Source: Gamarada debralockiae (Eukaryota; Ascomycota; Leotiomycetes; Helotiales; Hyphodiscaceae). Taken from it: DNA of 64,000 nucleotides. Location of the stretch: contig NXFV01000353.1 in assembly GCA_002803225.1 (NCBI GenBank), positions 1 to 64,000 on the forward strand, read 5' to 3'. The notes beneath the pieces are model-generated. The model did no database searches. It was not told the origin of the DNA and saw only the letters and a list, made by a program, of their open reading frames with translations. Shown here piece by piece: positions 12,123 through 23,093 of the stretch. Within the stretch, counting starts at the first letter, position 1. Every line of letters begins with the position of its first letter. The translations under genes and the position numbers were made by a program.

Positions 12123-12514
12123 CTAGCTACACGTAAACCGCGACTTTGGGTTCCGAATTAGCATCAACACAGACAAACCTGCATTACTCAACTCGAGTCT
12201 ACCAATCAACCATCCCACTAAAAATCCCCCAAACCAGCATAGCTCTTCTCCTTGCACGAAGAAGCATATAAAGCACAGCATAATCGCAAGAAAGGGTCCC
12301 GCTAAAGGGACTTGGGTTCCATCTTTGCTTCGTAGATTCTCTCCGAATATCGAATAGAACACTCGATCCATAGTCGTCCAATGATTGCTCCAGATAACCG
12401 GAGTAAGGTGATGGAGGTGATGGAGGTTATGGTTCCGACTAAGATGAAGATGGTTTTGAAGGCCACCTCGAAGGCTGTTTGAATACAAGATAGAAGTTCG
12501 GAGAGGATGCCCAT
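12123..12514 (-). pseudogene. Small putative membrane protein, tandem copy B, frameshifted
   Basis: Starts with ATG at 12514 (MGILSELLSCIQTAFEV) and resembles copy A at 11634-11939. Around 12385 the similarity to copy A changes frame: after GAIIGR the frame carrying MDRVFYSIFGE and FLAIMLCFICFFVQGEE takes over, one base out of register with the N-terminal part. The original frame continues without homology and ends soon after. No short intron with good borders bridges the two, so a single-base indel is the simplest reading. Either this copy is dead or the assembly has an error here. Confidence 0.45.
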
Positions 12515-12893
12515 TGTGCTTCTCTTGCGTGGGAAGAGGTGAGATTTTAAGAGCTGGCTTGGTGAGTGGCACGTGATCGACCGATTCACCGCCACGAAGA
12601 CAGTTTGGTCTGCAACAATTCCGAAAAATAGGTAGAGGTCATGAAGACTTTTGTACAATTGAGTTAGAAATCGAGAGGACTGAAGCGCAGTACTGCTCGG
12701 TGAGAAAAGCTTGCTTTCTTCCCCCGTAAGCGATGAAGTAAACCAAGCTCGATGCCTATTCGGCTCTGATATTGACATGCAGCAGCTGTGCATTCGGTAC
12801 CAGCTAGGTCCATAGAAGCAACAGTCAATAACTCTTGCTAATTCGCACCTAAAAGATTCTAGAATAAAAAGACTTCAGAAATTCCAAGACTCT
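12515..12893. other. Intergenic, nothing recognised
   Basis: Spacer between small-protein copy B and the 3' end of the esterase. Confidence 0.55.
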
Positions 12894-14068
12894 TCATCCC
12901 CTCCTAAGAAGCCACTTGAGCCCCTCCATACTGTCATGCTCATACTTCTTACTCGATTCCAGCTGCGGCAAAATAGCCCACCAACAATGGGGAAGCCCAG
13001 GATAGATATCAATCTTCGTCTCAACACCATCCTCCCTCAATGCTTGTTCATAGAGAATGCCGTCATCACGAAGGGGATCCATGCCGCAGGCGACAATGTA
13101 GGTCCGAGGTAGTCCTTTGAACCCGTTTGGGTGCAAGATAGCGGCGATTAGAGGAGACTGGGGATCTGGGTTGTATAATTCTTTGAAATCGTAGTTAATA
13201 CCAGTGAATATTGTTGGGAGAGGGCGGACTGACCTTCGATATATTCATACATTGGCAAATTGAGGAGCGGCGCCGCTCTGTTCTGCTCCAAGGCAAGCCA
13301 GTGTGACTTGAATTTGTCTGGCACCGAACGGCGGTGGAAAGTTGAAGGTGCAGAGAGGAACGCGCCCGTCAATGGTGGAGACAGCTTATTGTCGCGGGCT
13401 TGAAGACTTAGGACTGCGGATATGTTTCCTCCTGCGGAGACACCTGCTACGAGAAAGCCGAGCTCTGGGTTGCTGTTCAATGAAACAGCATTGTCGGCAA
13501 CCTTTCGATAAATCAGTAACTGTGTGTATGTTATTGGGTCAGGAAGTGTGAACTCACCCATTTCAAAGCATCCCAGCAATCATTGATGGGAGTCGGAAAT
13601 GGATGTTCAGGTGCCATTCTATAATCAACATCGACGAGAACAGCGTTGAAAGAAGTGACCATTTTCCTGCCGAAATCAATCCCCATCTCCAAATCACCTA
13701 GCATGAAACCGCCGCCATGATAGTTCACGATCAACGGACTTCCCTTCCCATCAGCTTTGGCGGGAGAGTAGATGCGAATCAGGATTTCAGCACCATCTCG
13801 GACCCGAATCCTGCGATCGACAACCTTAATATGATCTGGTGTAGGAGAAGGGGCCGTTCGATTCTTGACCATATCTGCACGAAGACGATGGATATCATCT
13901 TTCTCGTAGGATTGGGTGATCTTCCCAAGAGCAGGGAACGCTTTCAATGCCTGTATGCATCAGATCAGCATGGACGAGTGCGGCAGTCTGGGTCAATCTT
14001 ACCTCTTGGAACTCAGCGGATGGCTCACCCAGCTTCAGGAGCTGTTCTGGAGTGAAATTAGTAGCCAT
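12894..14068 (-). CDS. HSL-family alpha/beta hydrolase (esterase/lipase)
   Basis: Hydrolyses carboxylic esters; the substrate cannot be read from sequence. Four exons, 14068-14003, 13950-13558, 13501-13234 and 13180-12894, give 337 residues, typical for abhydrolase_3 esterases. The oxyanion-hole motif HGGGF sits at about 100-104. The nucleophile elbow GVSAGG places the catalytic Ser at about 175, MDPLRDD gives Asp at about 277 and LPHCWW gives His at about 307, so the triad is complete. There is no signal peptide or membrane segment, suggesting a cytosolic enzyme. All three introns (52-56 nt) are GT-AG. Its upstream neighbour is a broken amidase on the same strand, so this may be a remnant of a small catabolic set (inference). 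Confidence 0.9.
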
Positions 14069-14841
14069 ACTTGATGAAGTCTCTCAACAATATCGCAACT
14101 TTCTAACGTCAATTGCTAGGTGTATGAAGACTAGACGGAGATATTACTGAACAGTTAGTAGCAGCGGAAGATTCTGGCGAGTATTTCTTTCACATGGAGG
14201 GAAAGCATTTGTATTATTTGCCCGTCTGCACGTCTCACAAGCTGACGCGTGAAGTGCGGTGCCTGAACACGGAGTGCTGACATACAACTAGCTAAATTGA
14301 ATTGGCAAGCGCGGGCTGACGCGGGGGTAGTCGGGCGGGTTAGCGGCCGCACGCTGGTGGCCAATGGCCAGTCCCCTCACACTCGGACTTGTCGCCGAGG
14401 AGGTGCAGGAAGAAGAGTCAGGCCGGGTAAGGCTGAAACGTCGAGTGTCAGAACGAGGAAGCTCATGCAACTTGTTCCGGTGGTTAGCCTATGGATCCTC
14501 AATGGCTCAGAATAATCTTGCTCTCTTCTCATTTGGTCCTGACTCCGGAGTGCTGCGTACTCACTTCGACAGCCATCATTCGGATACCGGGAACTTCTTC
14601 AGAAAGTTCATCAGTCATCACCACGTTTGGAAACTTCCATGTCATCCAATGAAAGTTTTGAAGGTTACTCTCGTTACACACGCTATCAAGACCCGTAAAC
14701 TTGTCACATTGTTTGCAAATCACCCATCACGTTCGCCAAAGCTGACAAGCCACATGGCTGACTCTCTCAATGACTTGGGCATGGATCCGGGATGGGGGTA
14801 AAAAGCTGCTCAAGGTATATACATCACTAGGTGTTCAAAAC
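14069..14841. other. Intergenic, nothing recognised
   Basis: Esterase promoter and amidase-relic 3' flank. Only short unsupported ORFs. Confidence 0.55.
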
Positions 14842-16621
14842 TTAGTCAATCATCTCGACACCTCTCAGTAACTGCTCGTCTCCAAGCCTTGGCCCGACAA
14901 CTTGCGGCGCAACAGGTCCTCTAGCCATCAACTTCGGATCATCTATTCTCGTCAGCAATATCAAAGACGTCGAGATAGCCGTGACTCATATAAAGCCTGC
15001 ACCGAACTATCAGCCTCAGACATCGGGACGAACTCCGTATCTTTCAGGTCCTTCTCTGCATCGATCTTGGTGAACGGGATAATCACAGCAGGATACTAAA
15101 CACCATATTAACAACTGGACTCACCACATTCCCCTGGGTAGGAGAACTCACATCCACAGCATTCAGGCAACAGTATAAGTATCCATCGTCCAATCTCCCG
15201 GTAGGACCGCAGTACACGGTCCCGCCAGCGCAGTCACAACATCAATACCAGCCTCCTGCCAACGATCATGCATCTCCTTCTGCATGCGAATTTTCTTCGC
15301 GTTCCAAGCCCACGCATCCTCCATACTCTTTGGCGGAATATCCCTGAAGCTGATCTTCTGGACTGACGGAACGACTGGCTCTCAAGCCTTTTCCAACTGC
15401 TGTCTAGCATAGGAGAGCCCATCAAGAGTGAACAACTCTCGAGTGATCTTTCTGATGTTGCCAAAGTCTGGTGGGGTGAAATCTTTGCTTCGAAACCTGC
15501 TGCTTGGAGTTTGGACCGGACTTCGCGGACTGCTCTGCGTACTGGTGGGTGAAGTGTTAGTCCGCTTGGGCGATGATTCCTACCACCGGACGGCGACTGG
15601 AAGGGCCTTTCTCGAAGACGAAAGGTATTATTGCTAGGTCTCCAAGCCATAGTTTTCCGCCACGGACAACTCGTGCGAGTAAAGTCAAGTCGCGAGCGGA
15701 ATTAGCCAGAGGTCCGAGGACTGCGGGAAAACCAGTATTCATCCCGGGCCAGTTTGAATTCACGTATCCGATCATCGGGAGAAGACCAAATGATGGCTTG
15801 TATCCGTAAGTACCGTTCGCTACCACGGGGATCCTGATGCATGTCAGTACGAACCAAGTCATCAAATTTTACAGATCTACTTACCGAATAGAACCTCCAA
15901 CATCCGTTCCAATACCGAGCGCGCTTCCTCTAAACGCCATAACAGATCCCTCTCCACCACTCTCACCACAGGTCAAATGGGAAACGACGGGATTTTTCGC
16001 TTGTCCAAACACATTATCCGATTCGGCGACCAGGATTGTTTGTGGGCAGTTCGTCTTCGCAATCACCACGGCACCAGCGGCGCGAACGATCTCAATCATG
16101 TGCCTGTCGTGAGTCGAAGGTTCGAAGCATCTGGATATGTAACCGTCACTAGCATCATATCCTTTGATATGGAGGCATTCCTGTCTAGTCTTCAGAATAA
16201 TTTAGATATTGGATTGAAGTTCGGCCTACTTTGAAAGTCATCGGAAGACCACGAAGAAGTCCTCCAGTCTTCCCCGTCTTCTTGAACTTCTCATCCAGCT
16301 TCTTCGCCCCCTCAATTGCGTCAAGGAACGTAATCTCAGTCAAGCAATTGCAAAGCTGCTGTGCAATCGCAGCACGTTTACAGAAGGCCGTGAGAACCGA
16401 AACTGCTGTGTACGTTCCATCCGCGATCATAGCGGCTAAAGAGGTGGCATCATATTCACTTCCTGTGATCTTCAGCTCAAGTTCGGAGAGAATTCCAGAG
16501 GAGACTGCGACTTGTCGAAGATCGATGTGGTTTCGGGGGTCAATCTCCATTCTGACGAGATCCGAGAAAGCTGTTCGGACCTTTTCGCATCTGCGATTTC
16601 TTTCCAAGGTCGGAGAGCCAT
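14842..16621 (-). pseudogene. Amidase (acetamidase/GatA-like) pseudogene
   Basis: The amidase signature family is clear. An N-terminal MALRPWKEIADAKR, GLLRGLPMTFK, the linker KGYDASDGYISRCFEP, the lysine region VVIAKTNCPQT, the Ser-cisSer core CGESGGEGS...GIGTDVGGSIR, then YGYKPSFG and C-terminal pieces such as TALAGPCTAVLPG and YPAVIIPFTK are all present in order. The catalytic core is intact, but the frame is broken repeatedly. One base is missing at a C-run near 16535. A shift follows GIIAQAD near 15560, another follows AAGFEA near 15490, a TGA follows QLEKA near 15385, and one base is lost near LPGDW at about 15195. Old intron borders remain, for example after GGSIR. At least five lesions make a functional amide hydrolase impossible from this copy. 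Confidence 0.88.
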
Positions 16622-17367
16622 GTTTATGAAGAGAACCTTAGAAGAAGACAGATCTAAAATATGTGAGGCGATGAAGGGCTTGTATAGAAGCTAGAAGTGA
16701 GTGATTTATACAAGGGAGGGCTCCACGCATGTACGAAGCTCGGAGCGGAAGCGGAAGCACGACATTCCACTTTCCTGCAAATCAAGTTCCCGAGGAATTT
16801 TAATTGATAGCATAACCTGTGTGACCGAAGTGGTGAGACAATGGTACGATGGAATAGGTGTAATGAAGCTACATGACGACCCCGCTTCAAAGTCAATCTA
16901 TTTTGCAGCTCCACATTGGATGGACTTGCCAGCAAGCAATATAGCGCACCCAAACCGATAGCATATGTAAGACGATGGCAGAAATGCAGGCAGGTAGTGT
17001 AAAGCACCCCGCTTGGAGGTATCCAGCGAATGGGTGCGAGTACTCTGTGGGGCCGGGGCCACTTACCCACTTTCGAGACACCGATACTCGCTAACATCGA
17101 TCTCTCCAAGACACTTATCCGCAAATAAGGTTCGAACCGTCGATACGCGAGATAGCTACTTCATTCATCTTGCTGTCCGGACTGAAGGCTCAATACCCCA
17201 CTCTTCTCGGCCGTGATATAGCCGAACTCTCGGCCAGTATACAATGTGATGGAAAGAATTCCTATGAAATCTCCTATCGATCTTACATTAGTTATGACAG
17301 TCCTCAAGGGCCAAAAGAGTCGAGTAGATATTCCTTTGCAAATACGTATTGCAAACACAGAAGAACA
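16622..17367. other. Intergenic, nothing recognised
   Basis: Spacer between the amidase relic and the small ORF. Overlapping short ORFs on both strands show no homology I recognise. Confidence 0.5.
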
Positions 17368-17673
17368 ATGTCCGATATTAAGAAGACACCAATCTCCCTA
17401 GTAGCGACCTCCTCCGAGGCGACGGCAAAGGGAGAAGTCCTTGATACATCAGCAAAAGGTATTCATGACGGTATCCACGACGATCTGGGACGAGATCTCT
17501 TCGAGGAATCTCTCCAATACGACTCCGCTCAGCTAGAGCTGGACGTCGGAGAGGTGATGCACGGACCATCGCGCGACGTGCCACATGACTTTCACCGGAT
17601 CGATGTTAAGGTTTATGCTGAGCTTCTTGATATCGATTCGAAGCCCCAAGTGAAAAGAGAATTGAGCTTCTAA
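17368..17673 (+). CDS. Small hypothetical protein, 101 aa
   Basis: Single-exon ORF from ATG 17368 (MSDIKKTPISLVATSSEAT). It is acidic and hydrophilic, with no signal peptide or membrane helix, and I recognise no family. It lies convergently about 90 bp from the 3' end of the acid phosphatase gene. Composition is protein-like, but there is no splice or homology support; it could be chance. Confidence 0.35.
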   Translation: MSDIKKTPISLVATSSEATAKGEVLDTSAKGIHDGIHDDLGRDLFEESLQYDSAQLELDVGEVMHGPSRDVPHDFHRIDVKVYAELLDIDSKPQVKRELSF

Positions 17674-17761
17674 TGTTTGTAGTTCTCACTCCAAACATTT
17701 CCCAAGAATCGGCTCCTGAGGCACCTCACTGTCAGCACCTAAACTTCGTGACCTCCTAGAT

Positions 17762-19428
17762 CTACGTAGCCTTCTGGTTGATCTGAAAGCTATAAGAAGG
17801 TAGCAGATCGCACGCAACCGGATACAGATCCATTCCCTCATATGTCATATCCCTCGCATAATACTCCACATTAATCATCTCACTGCTGATATCCATCGTC
17901 ACAAATCCATTCGCCGCTGTTCACTCCGTCAGTCTTCCTTCAACCCCACATCCTCTCAAATAGATATGAAAACAAGAACGAAAGAGTTAGCTCAGACTCG
18001 AACTTACCAGTCAAATTATTAGCCCCTAGCCAAAGCGCATACGGTCCCAGCGCAACCCCATTATTACAATCCCCCGCCTGCGGATATCCCGCCGCACCAC
18101 TAAGTATGAAATTCGTATTATTACTGAAGAAACTAGGAAGGTTCCGGAGTCAGCGCTACTGTAAGAGTGCTCAATAGAACTCATAATATCTGTTGCGATA
18201 GGATAAAAGGGAATATTGCTCCGAAAATCACTTACTGTCCCATACAATGATCGTGCCCATTTATAACCACACCATTATGTTTCTCTACCAACTCAATTAA
18301 AGGAGCGAGATCAGTCTCGTTGGTTGAAACGGACATGTAAGGATGGTGCAGTTGAAGGAATTTCCAGGTTGCGTTGGAGTTCGCGAAGGATTCGGCGAGG
18401 AAATTGACTTGTGTTTGTGTGTCGTTGTGGCAGGCGCTAGTGTAGGCGTTGCGGTATACAGAGGTGTTCTATGAATGATTAATTAAACTATGTAAGGGTG
18501 AGAATAGGAAAAGAACCTTTTGGTAACTGTCGAGGAAGCAGTCAGAGTCAACGACTACGAAAGTAGCGGTCCAGTCTTCGCCCACGAGATCGTAGGTATA
18601 ATATGGGAGTCCTTCTGTGCCCTAAGCGCCCTCGTCAGCACATAACTACTCGTCAATTATTTGATGAACTTACGAAGTACCAACGATCATCGTACATCGG
18701 AGCGACTTTAGTCTGGAAATCCACCCCGCTTTGGCCCGGGACGATATCGTGGTTGCCAAGGCATTGGTACCTATATCATAGATGAACTTTCTGAAAGAGT
18801 TTTGAGGTACCATGACTTACCAAGGAGCCTTCTTGAATTTTCCCTGACTGTACATATCCACCCAAGCAGCCTGAAACCTCAGAATCCCACTCGTAGTAAA
18901 GTCGACTCCACTATCATAGAAATTGTCTCCCACCGAGAGCTATTCCTCATCAGCAACCTCTACCCCTTTCCAATCATAGACATCCAGACTCACAAAAGCA
19001 CTGCAATTTTTTAAAGCACAGACTTGGCCAACATAGGAGGAAGTGTCCACTATAAGCTTGTCAATGAAAGAATGTTGGATCACTTGATAGACATACTTTG
19101 CAAAGCAGTTGCATTGGTGATGTACTCCTTATCCCCGGGGTCGCAATCATTAACGACTTCATTTGGAACGGTGATGCCGGCTGTTTGGAGCTGAGGGAGG
19201 ATGTCGAGGCAGAATCGATCGGGTGAGGGGACCCAGCCTGTCCAGCCGTAATCTGCGAAGCTTCAGTTGGTGAATTGTTGAAGGAGTGGGAGATTGACCT
19301 CCAATAACACCGACTGTAAGAACTTTTGCTCCTGTGGGGGCAGTAATGGATGTTACATTTCCTCCTAAGACGACGTTGATGAAAGAAAAGAACAAGGCAG
19401 CTGCGAGACTGAGCCTTGAGGAAATCAT
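17762..19428 (-). CDS. Secreted TRAP-type acid phosphatase (calcineurin-like metallophosphoesterase)
   Basis: A dinuclear-metal phosphoesterase, related to tartrate-resistant (type 5) acid phosphatases that release phosphate from organic esters. Nine exons (19428-19299, 19252-19097, 19049-18994, 18939-18821, 18770-18674, 18621-18517, 18468-18236, 18123-18008, 17916-17762) sum exactly to 388 residues. The chosen ATG gives a signal peptide (MISSRLSLAAALFFSFINVV). Metal-binding motifs appear in order: GDNFYDSG (about 118-125), GNHD (about 159-162), HHPYMS, and GHDHCMGH (about 292-299). Several Asn-X-Ser/Thr sequons fit secretion. Alternating tiny exons (56 nt) are all needed to keep frame. The next gene upstream is a Zn2Cys6 factor on the same strand; no functional link is shown. 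Confidence 0.9.
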
Positions 19429-20194
19429 CTTGACGATGGGAAAGCTGCAAGACAGAAAGTCGAGGATGAATATCCGGCTCATCTCGTAAGCTTCCGAGAA
19501 GGATGCTTTTATACTGCTTACAGTATTCAATTGGTATCTTATACGATATTCCTCACGAAAAGCCTCCTATGTCAATCAAATTGGCTCCCGGGGGTGAAGC
19601 CGGGTGGAAGGTCTACTTTCAATCTTACTTAAGACAAAAGGCACCAATCACTTGACGGTGCCTGGCGAATCCTCAAGAACATACAACAACCCCGACCGTC
19701 CCATGAGAATGGAAATAGTTGGGATCCAATACCTGAAGCACGTGCTCGTCCCACTGCCTCGTCATCCTCGAAGAGCTAAAGTAGAACGGGTTGCAGAAGT
19801 GACATGCAGTCAAATCAAGCATTCTGCCACCTGCCTACTCCGCCATTCGTCTCCCACAGTTTGAGGATCTTCTCTTTATCTGGTGGAGGGGTATAGAGAT
19901 TGCTGCAGGAGTGACATTCCGGGGGATAATAACTCGCGCTTGAGAGTGGGGATCGGCTGTGACGGATACGTCGTTCCTTCGCTTCCTCCCGCTGTCGGAA
20001 ATATCTCCTCTGATGAACTGCCATGAGAGGCACATGGATAAATCATGGAAAGCACTCAGAATTCTTCCCACTGGGGTAGATTTTGGAAATTATTAAATTC
20101 GATTTCATCTCAGTCGCCAACACCTTACCCTTATCCCAAACCCCACCCACTCCATCCACCTTTTCCGCCTGTACGCCAAAAGCAAACATATCTA
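19429..20194. other. Intergenic, nothing recognised
   Basis: Phosphatase promoter region and 3' flank of the transcription factor. No gene supported. Confidence 0.55.
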
Positions 20195-23093
20195 TCAGTA
20201 TCCAAACGAAAAATTATGAAATTGATATCCTTCACCACCAACATTTGCATTCGGATCAATGACCTCCATATCAACCGTCCCATAAGATTGATCCCACCAG
20301 ATATTCATCCCATCAACATCCATATCGGTTCCCATCACCCCAGACATGTTTCCAAACGCATCCATATTCTGCATATCCCCTGGCGTTGCAGTGGACATCG
20401 TTCTGTATGACATTCCAGCGGAAGTAGTTTGCGTTTGGTAGCCTTCGGGTACTGTTCCCAGAGGTACGAAGTTCGAAGCTCCCATTGCGCTCATGCTTTG
20501 TCGTCGAAACGTGCTGGAGCCGCTCAAGGTCTGTTGCTCAAAACCTTGCGTCCGTGGCTGGGCACTTACGTGCTGTTGCTGGGTTGTGTATGCTTGGACA
20601 TTGGGATTTATCTGCCCATCTTGTCTTTGGTGAATTGGGAGTGTGTGCTCTTGACCTTCGGCGTGAATCGCCATGCTTCCGGGCGAGGGCGTGTTCTGGG
20701 CCGATTTGGTTCGTCGGTTGTGGGTGGATCCATCTGAGCTTCGGCGAGGAGAGGCACCGCCTTTGGCTTCCTGGGTTGCGACGTACGTGTAGAGCGCGGC
20801 ACCATCACCGCTCTGAGGTGTACCTTCGGTTGAGACGATCTTATCAAGATCGGTATTTTGGTCGTCAGGGTTGAGTTGATAGCGAGGATCGGTCGGAATT
20901 GTGTCAATGTTGATTCCAGCTGGCGCGAACATTGTCTTTAGGTTCATCCACTGAACTTGTTAGCTGCAGCATGGTTCAAGGCGGTGTCTCTGATCAACTT
21001 ACTGAGCCCTGGAGAGAATCCCAGTACTCTTTCAGGCGGTCAAGGATGAAGATCGCGGCCTTGAATCGACCTGTGCCATGGGTTTGAAGTTTTCGTTGAG
21101 CCTGGAGTGACTTAAATTGAATTGTGGAGGCCACAAACATCGCGAACCCGACCAAGCTTGGGAGTCGTGAGATATCGGGACGAGAACTCATGAACGCCGT
21201 TGCCATATCCAAAATTATCGCCGCGTGTTTGACCGATTCTTCAGCTGACAGTCGTACCGCTTTCTTGGAGACATAAGGATTCGTAGTCTTGTTGGAAAAC
21301 AAGGGAACAACCGATGAGTGCAAGGCACAATTGCTGGATCGATAAAGCAAATGTAAAGCAAATAGTCTGTACTTGTCCACTTTTGGCAATGTGAATGTAG
21401 TGGCGTTCACATACTGAAGATGCGGGTGCAAGTTATCGAAGACCTTCCCTAACCGACGGTCCAATTCAAGAAGTCCTGCAATCTTCGACGATGCTTCGTG
21501 GGCAGTTTCCCCGCCTGGTAGCCTGAGAAAACTCTGGATTTCCCACCTAAAAGACTATCAATATAAGAAAATAATTTGCGAAGTTGAGCTACTTTACCAT
21601 ATGCCGAGAACCTTTATAAACTCGGCCCCCTCTGAAGTGGTGGGTGTGACCTCTGACCCATCGAAGTTAACCATGTTTCCCTTATCATCAAACATTTCTT
21701 TCGAGCTTGGTCGTCTAGCATGCCACGACTCCTCATCGGAGGGAAATTTCAACCCAATCGCGTCTTTCCATGGCTCAGCTTTGAAACTTGCATTCTCCTG
21801 ACCAATGCATTGGTTCATCCAACATGCCCAAAATAAGCGCCTTCTAGTTTCGTCCGTGAAACTGTCAGTTTCGTCGGAATCTGATTGTATGTGTAGACCC
21901 AGGAGACGAGCATTTGTATAGGCAACTTCTGAAGATAGATGAGCACTAGAAACCAGCAGACGTCTTGGTATATCATAACATACGCGAGTGTATATGCGTC
22001 CTCTCCCGTTCTCCAACTGCCCACCAGTAGAGGCCTAGACACTGACAAGCTTGCACGACTTCAATCCGTGGTACGTCGGCCTGCATCAATGCCCGCTGGC
22101 ATGCTGCATTTGCCCACTACAGTATCTCGAGTCAGTCATGCTCGCCCAAGATGACATAGGAATTGCAAGCTGTATATTCCCGATCCATGGAAACGTACAT
22201 CATCGCCTTGTCTTGCCCAATCTGCCGCAGAGAGCATAGACAATCCAAGCTCAACTCCGTCTCCATCGCCACCTGTAAGTTGCTGCGATTTCCCCGGTGC
22301 TTGGCGCAAAAAACTATATGGGTTAGTTTTTGACATTGTACGTCGACTGGGGTTTGGAAGAGAAACGTACATTGAGGCAGAGGCAAAGATACCGAGAGCA
22401 ATGAAATCAGGCACCCTATTAGCTGCGAAATCTGCCAGAAATGTCTCCTTATGAAAAAGTAAATGTGCATTGTACAAGCGGGCGAAATAAATCTCAATCA
22501 GGAACATTGCAACTTCCGAAGATGGCATGTTCGTTCTCTTCAAGGCTGTTTGAAGGGGAGGGGTGGAGACTTGGTACTCCTCATGGACTGACATGCTGCC
22601 ATGTTCGGATTCCTCAATCGAATCAGACCGTGTCAGAGTATTGTACTGAACAAGTGGTGCTTCTCTCCCACGAGGGACATCAACATGGTCAGACAAACTG
22701 CGCTGTTCTTGGAGGCCAGAAGAGCTTTCTGACTCTCTACGAGCGCGAGCCTTTGCATTTTGCAACCTCTGAGCCGCCAACAGCTTCCTGTCGGGCGGTG
22801 GTGGATAGTCGCAAACAGCAGAGATATCCTTACATCTCTTGCAAGTTGGAAGATCTCTCGAACATCGCAACTATTAAACAGAGCAAAGTGACATGTCAGC
22901 CTTGTCGTCCAATAGCATCCGACCCATTGAGATCTGAGAAAGCTTCAATCAAATTTGATCATAAACGCCGGTTGCTTACCTTTTGTTTGCGACAGCGTCT
23001 ACAAGCTGTCACTGGCGAAGAAGTGGACTCGTCATCGTGACTCCGACCGGGGCGAGGTGGAGTTTGAGCCCGCGGCGCATGATGGTCACTCAT
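20195..23093 (-). CDS. Zn2Cys6 fungal transcription factor, 830 aa
   Basis: A nuclear DNA-binding regulator. Seven exons (23093-22980, 22870-22371, 22313-22199, 22116-21984, 21928-21598, 21546-21003, 20950-20195) sum to 2493 nt. The binuclear zinc cluster has Cys at about 31, 34, 41, 48, 51 and 58 (CX2CX6CX6CX2CX6C). The first intron falls between its first two cysteines and its third. The middle homology region follows, with IEVVQACQCLGLYWWAVGE, ARLLGLHIQSDSDE and RRRLFWACWMNQC, typical of fungal_trans domains. The C-terminal 250 residues are Gln/Ser/Gly-rich and probably disordered or activating. In intron 5 the second AG (ATCTTCAG|AA) is the one that keeps frame. Targets cannot be inferred. 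The gene is separated from the thiolase by a 2.7-kb gene-poor stretch. Confidence 0.88.
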
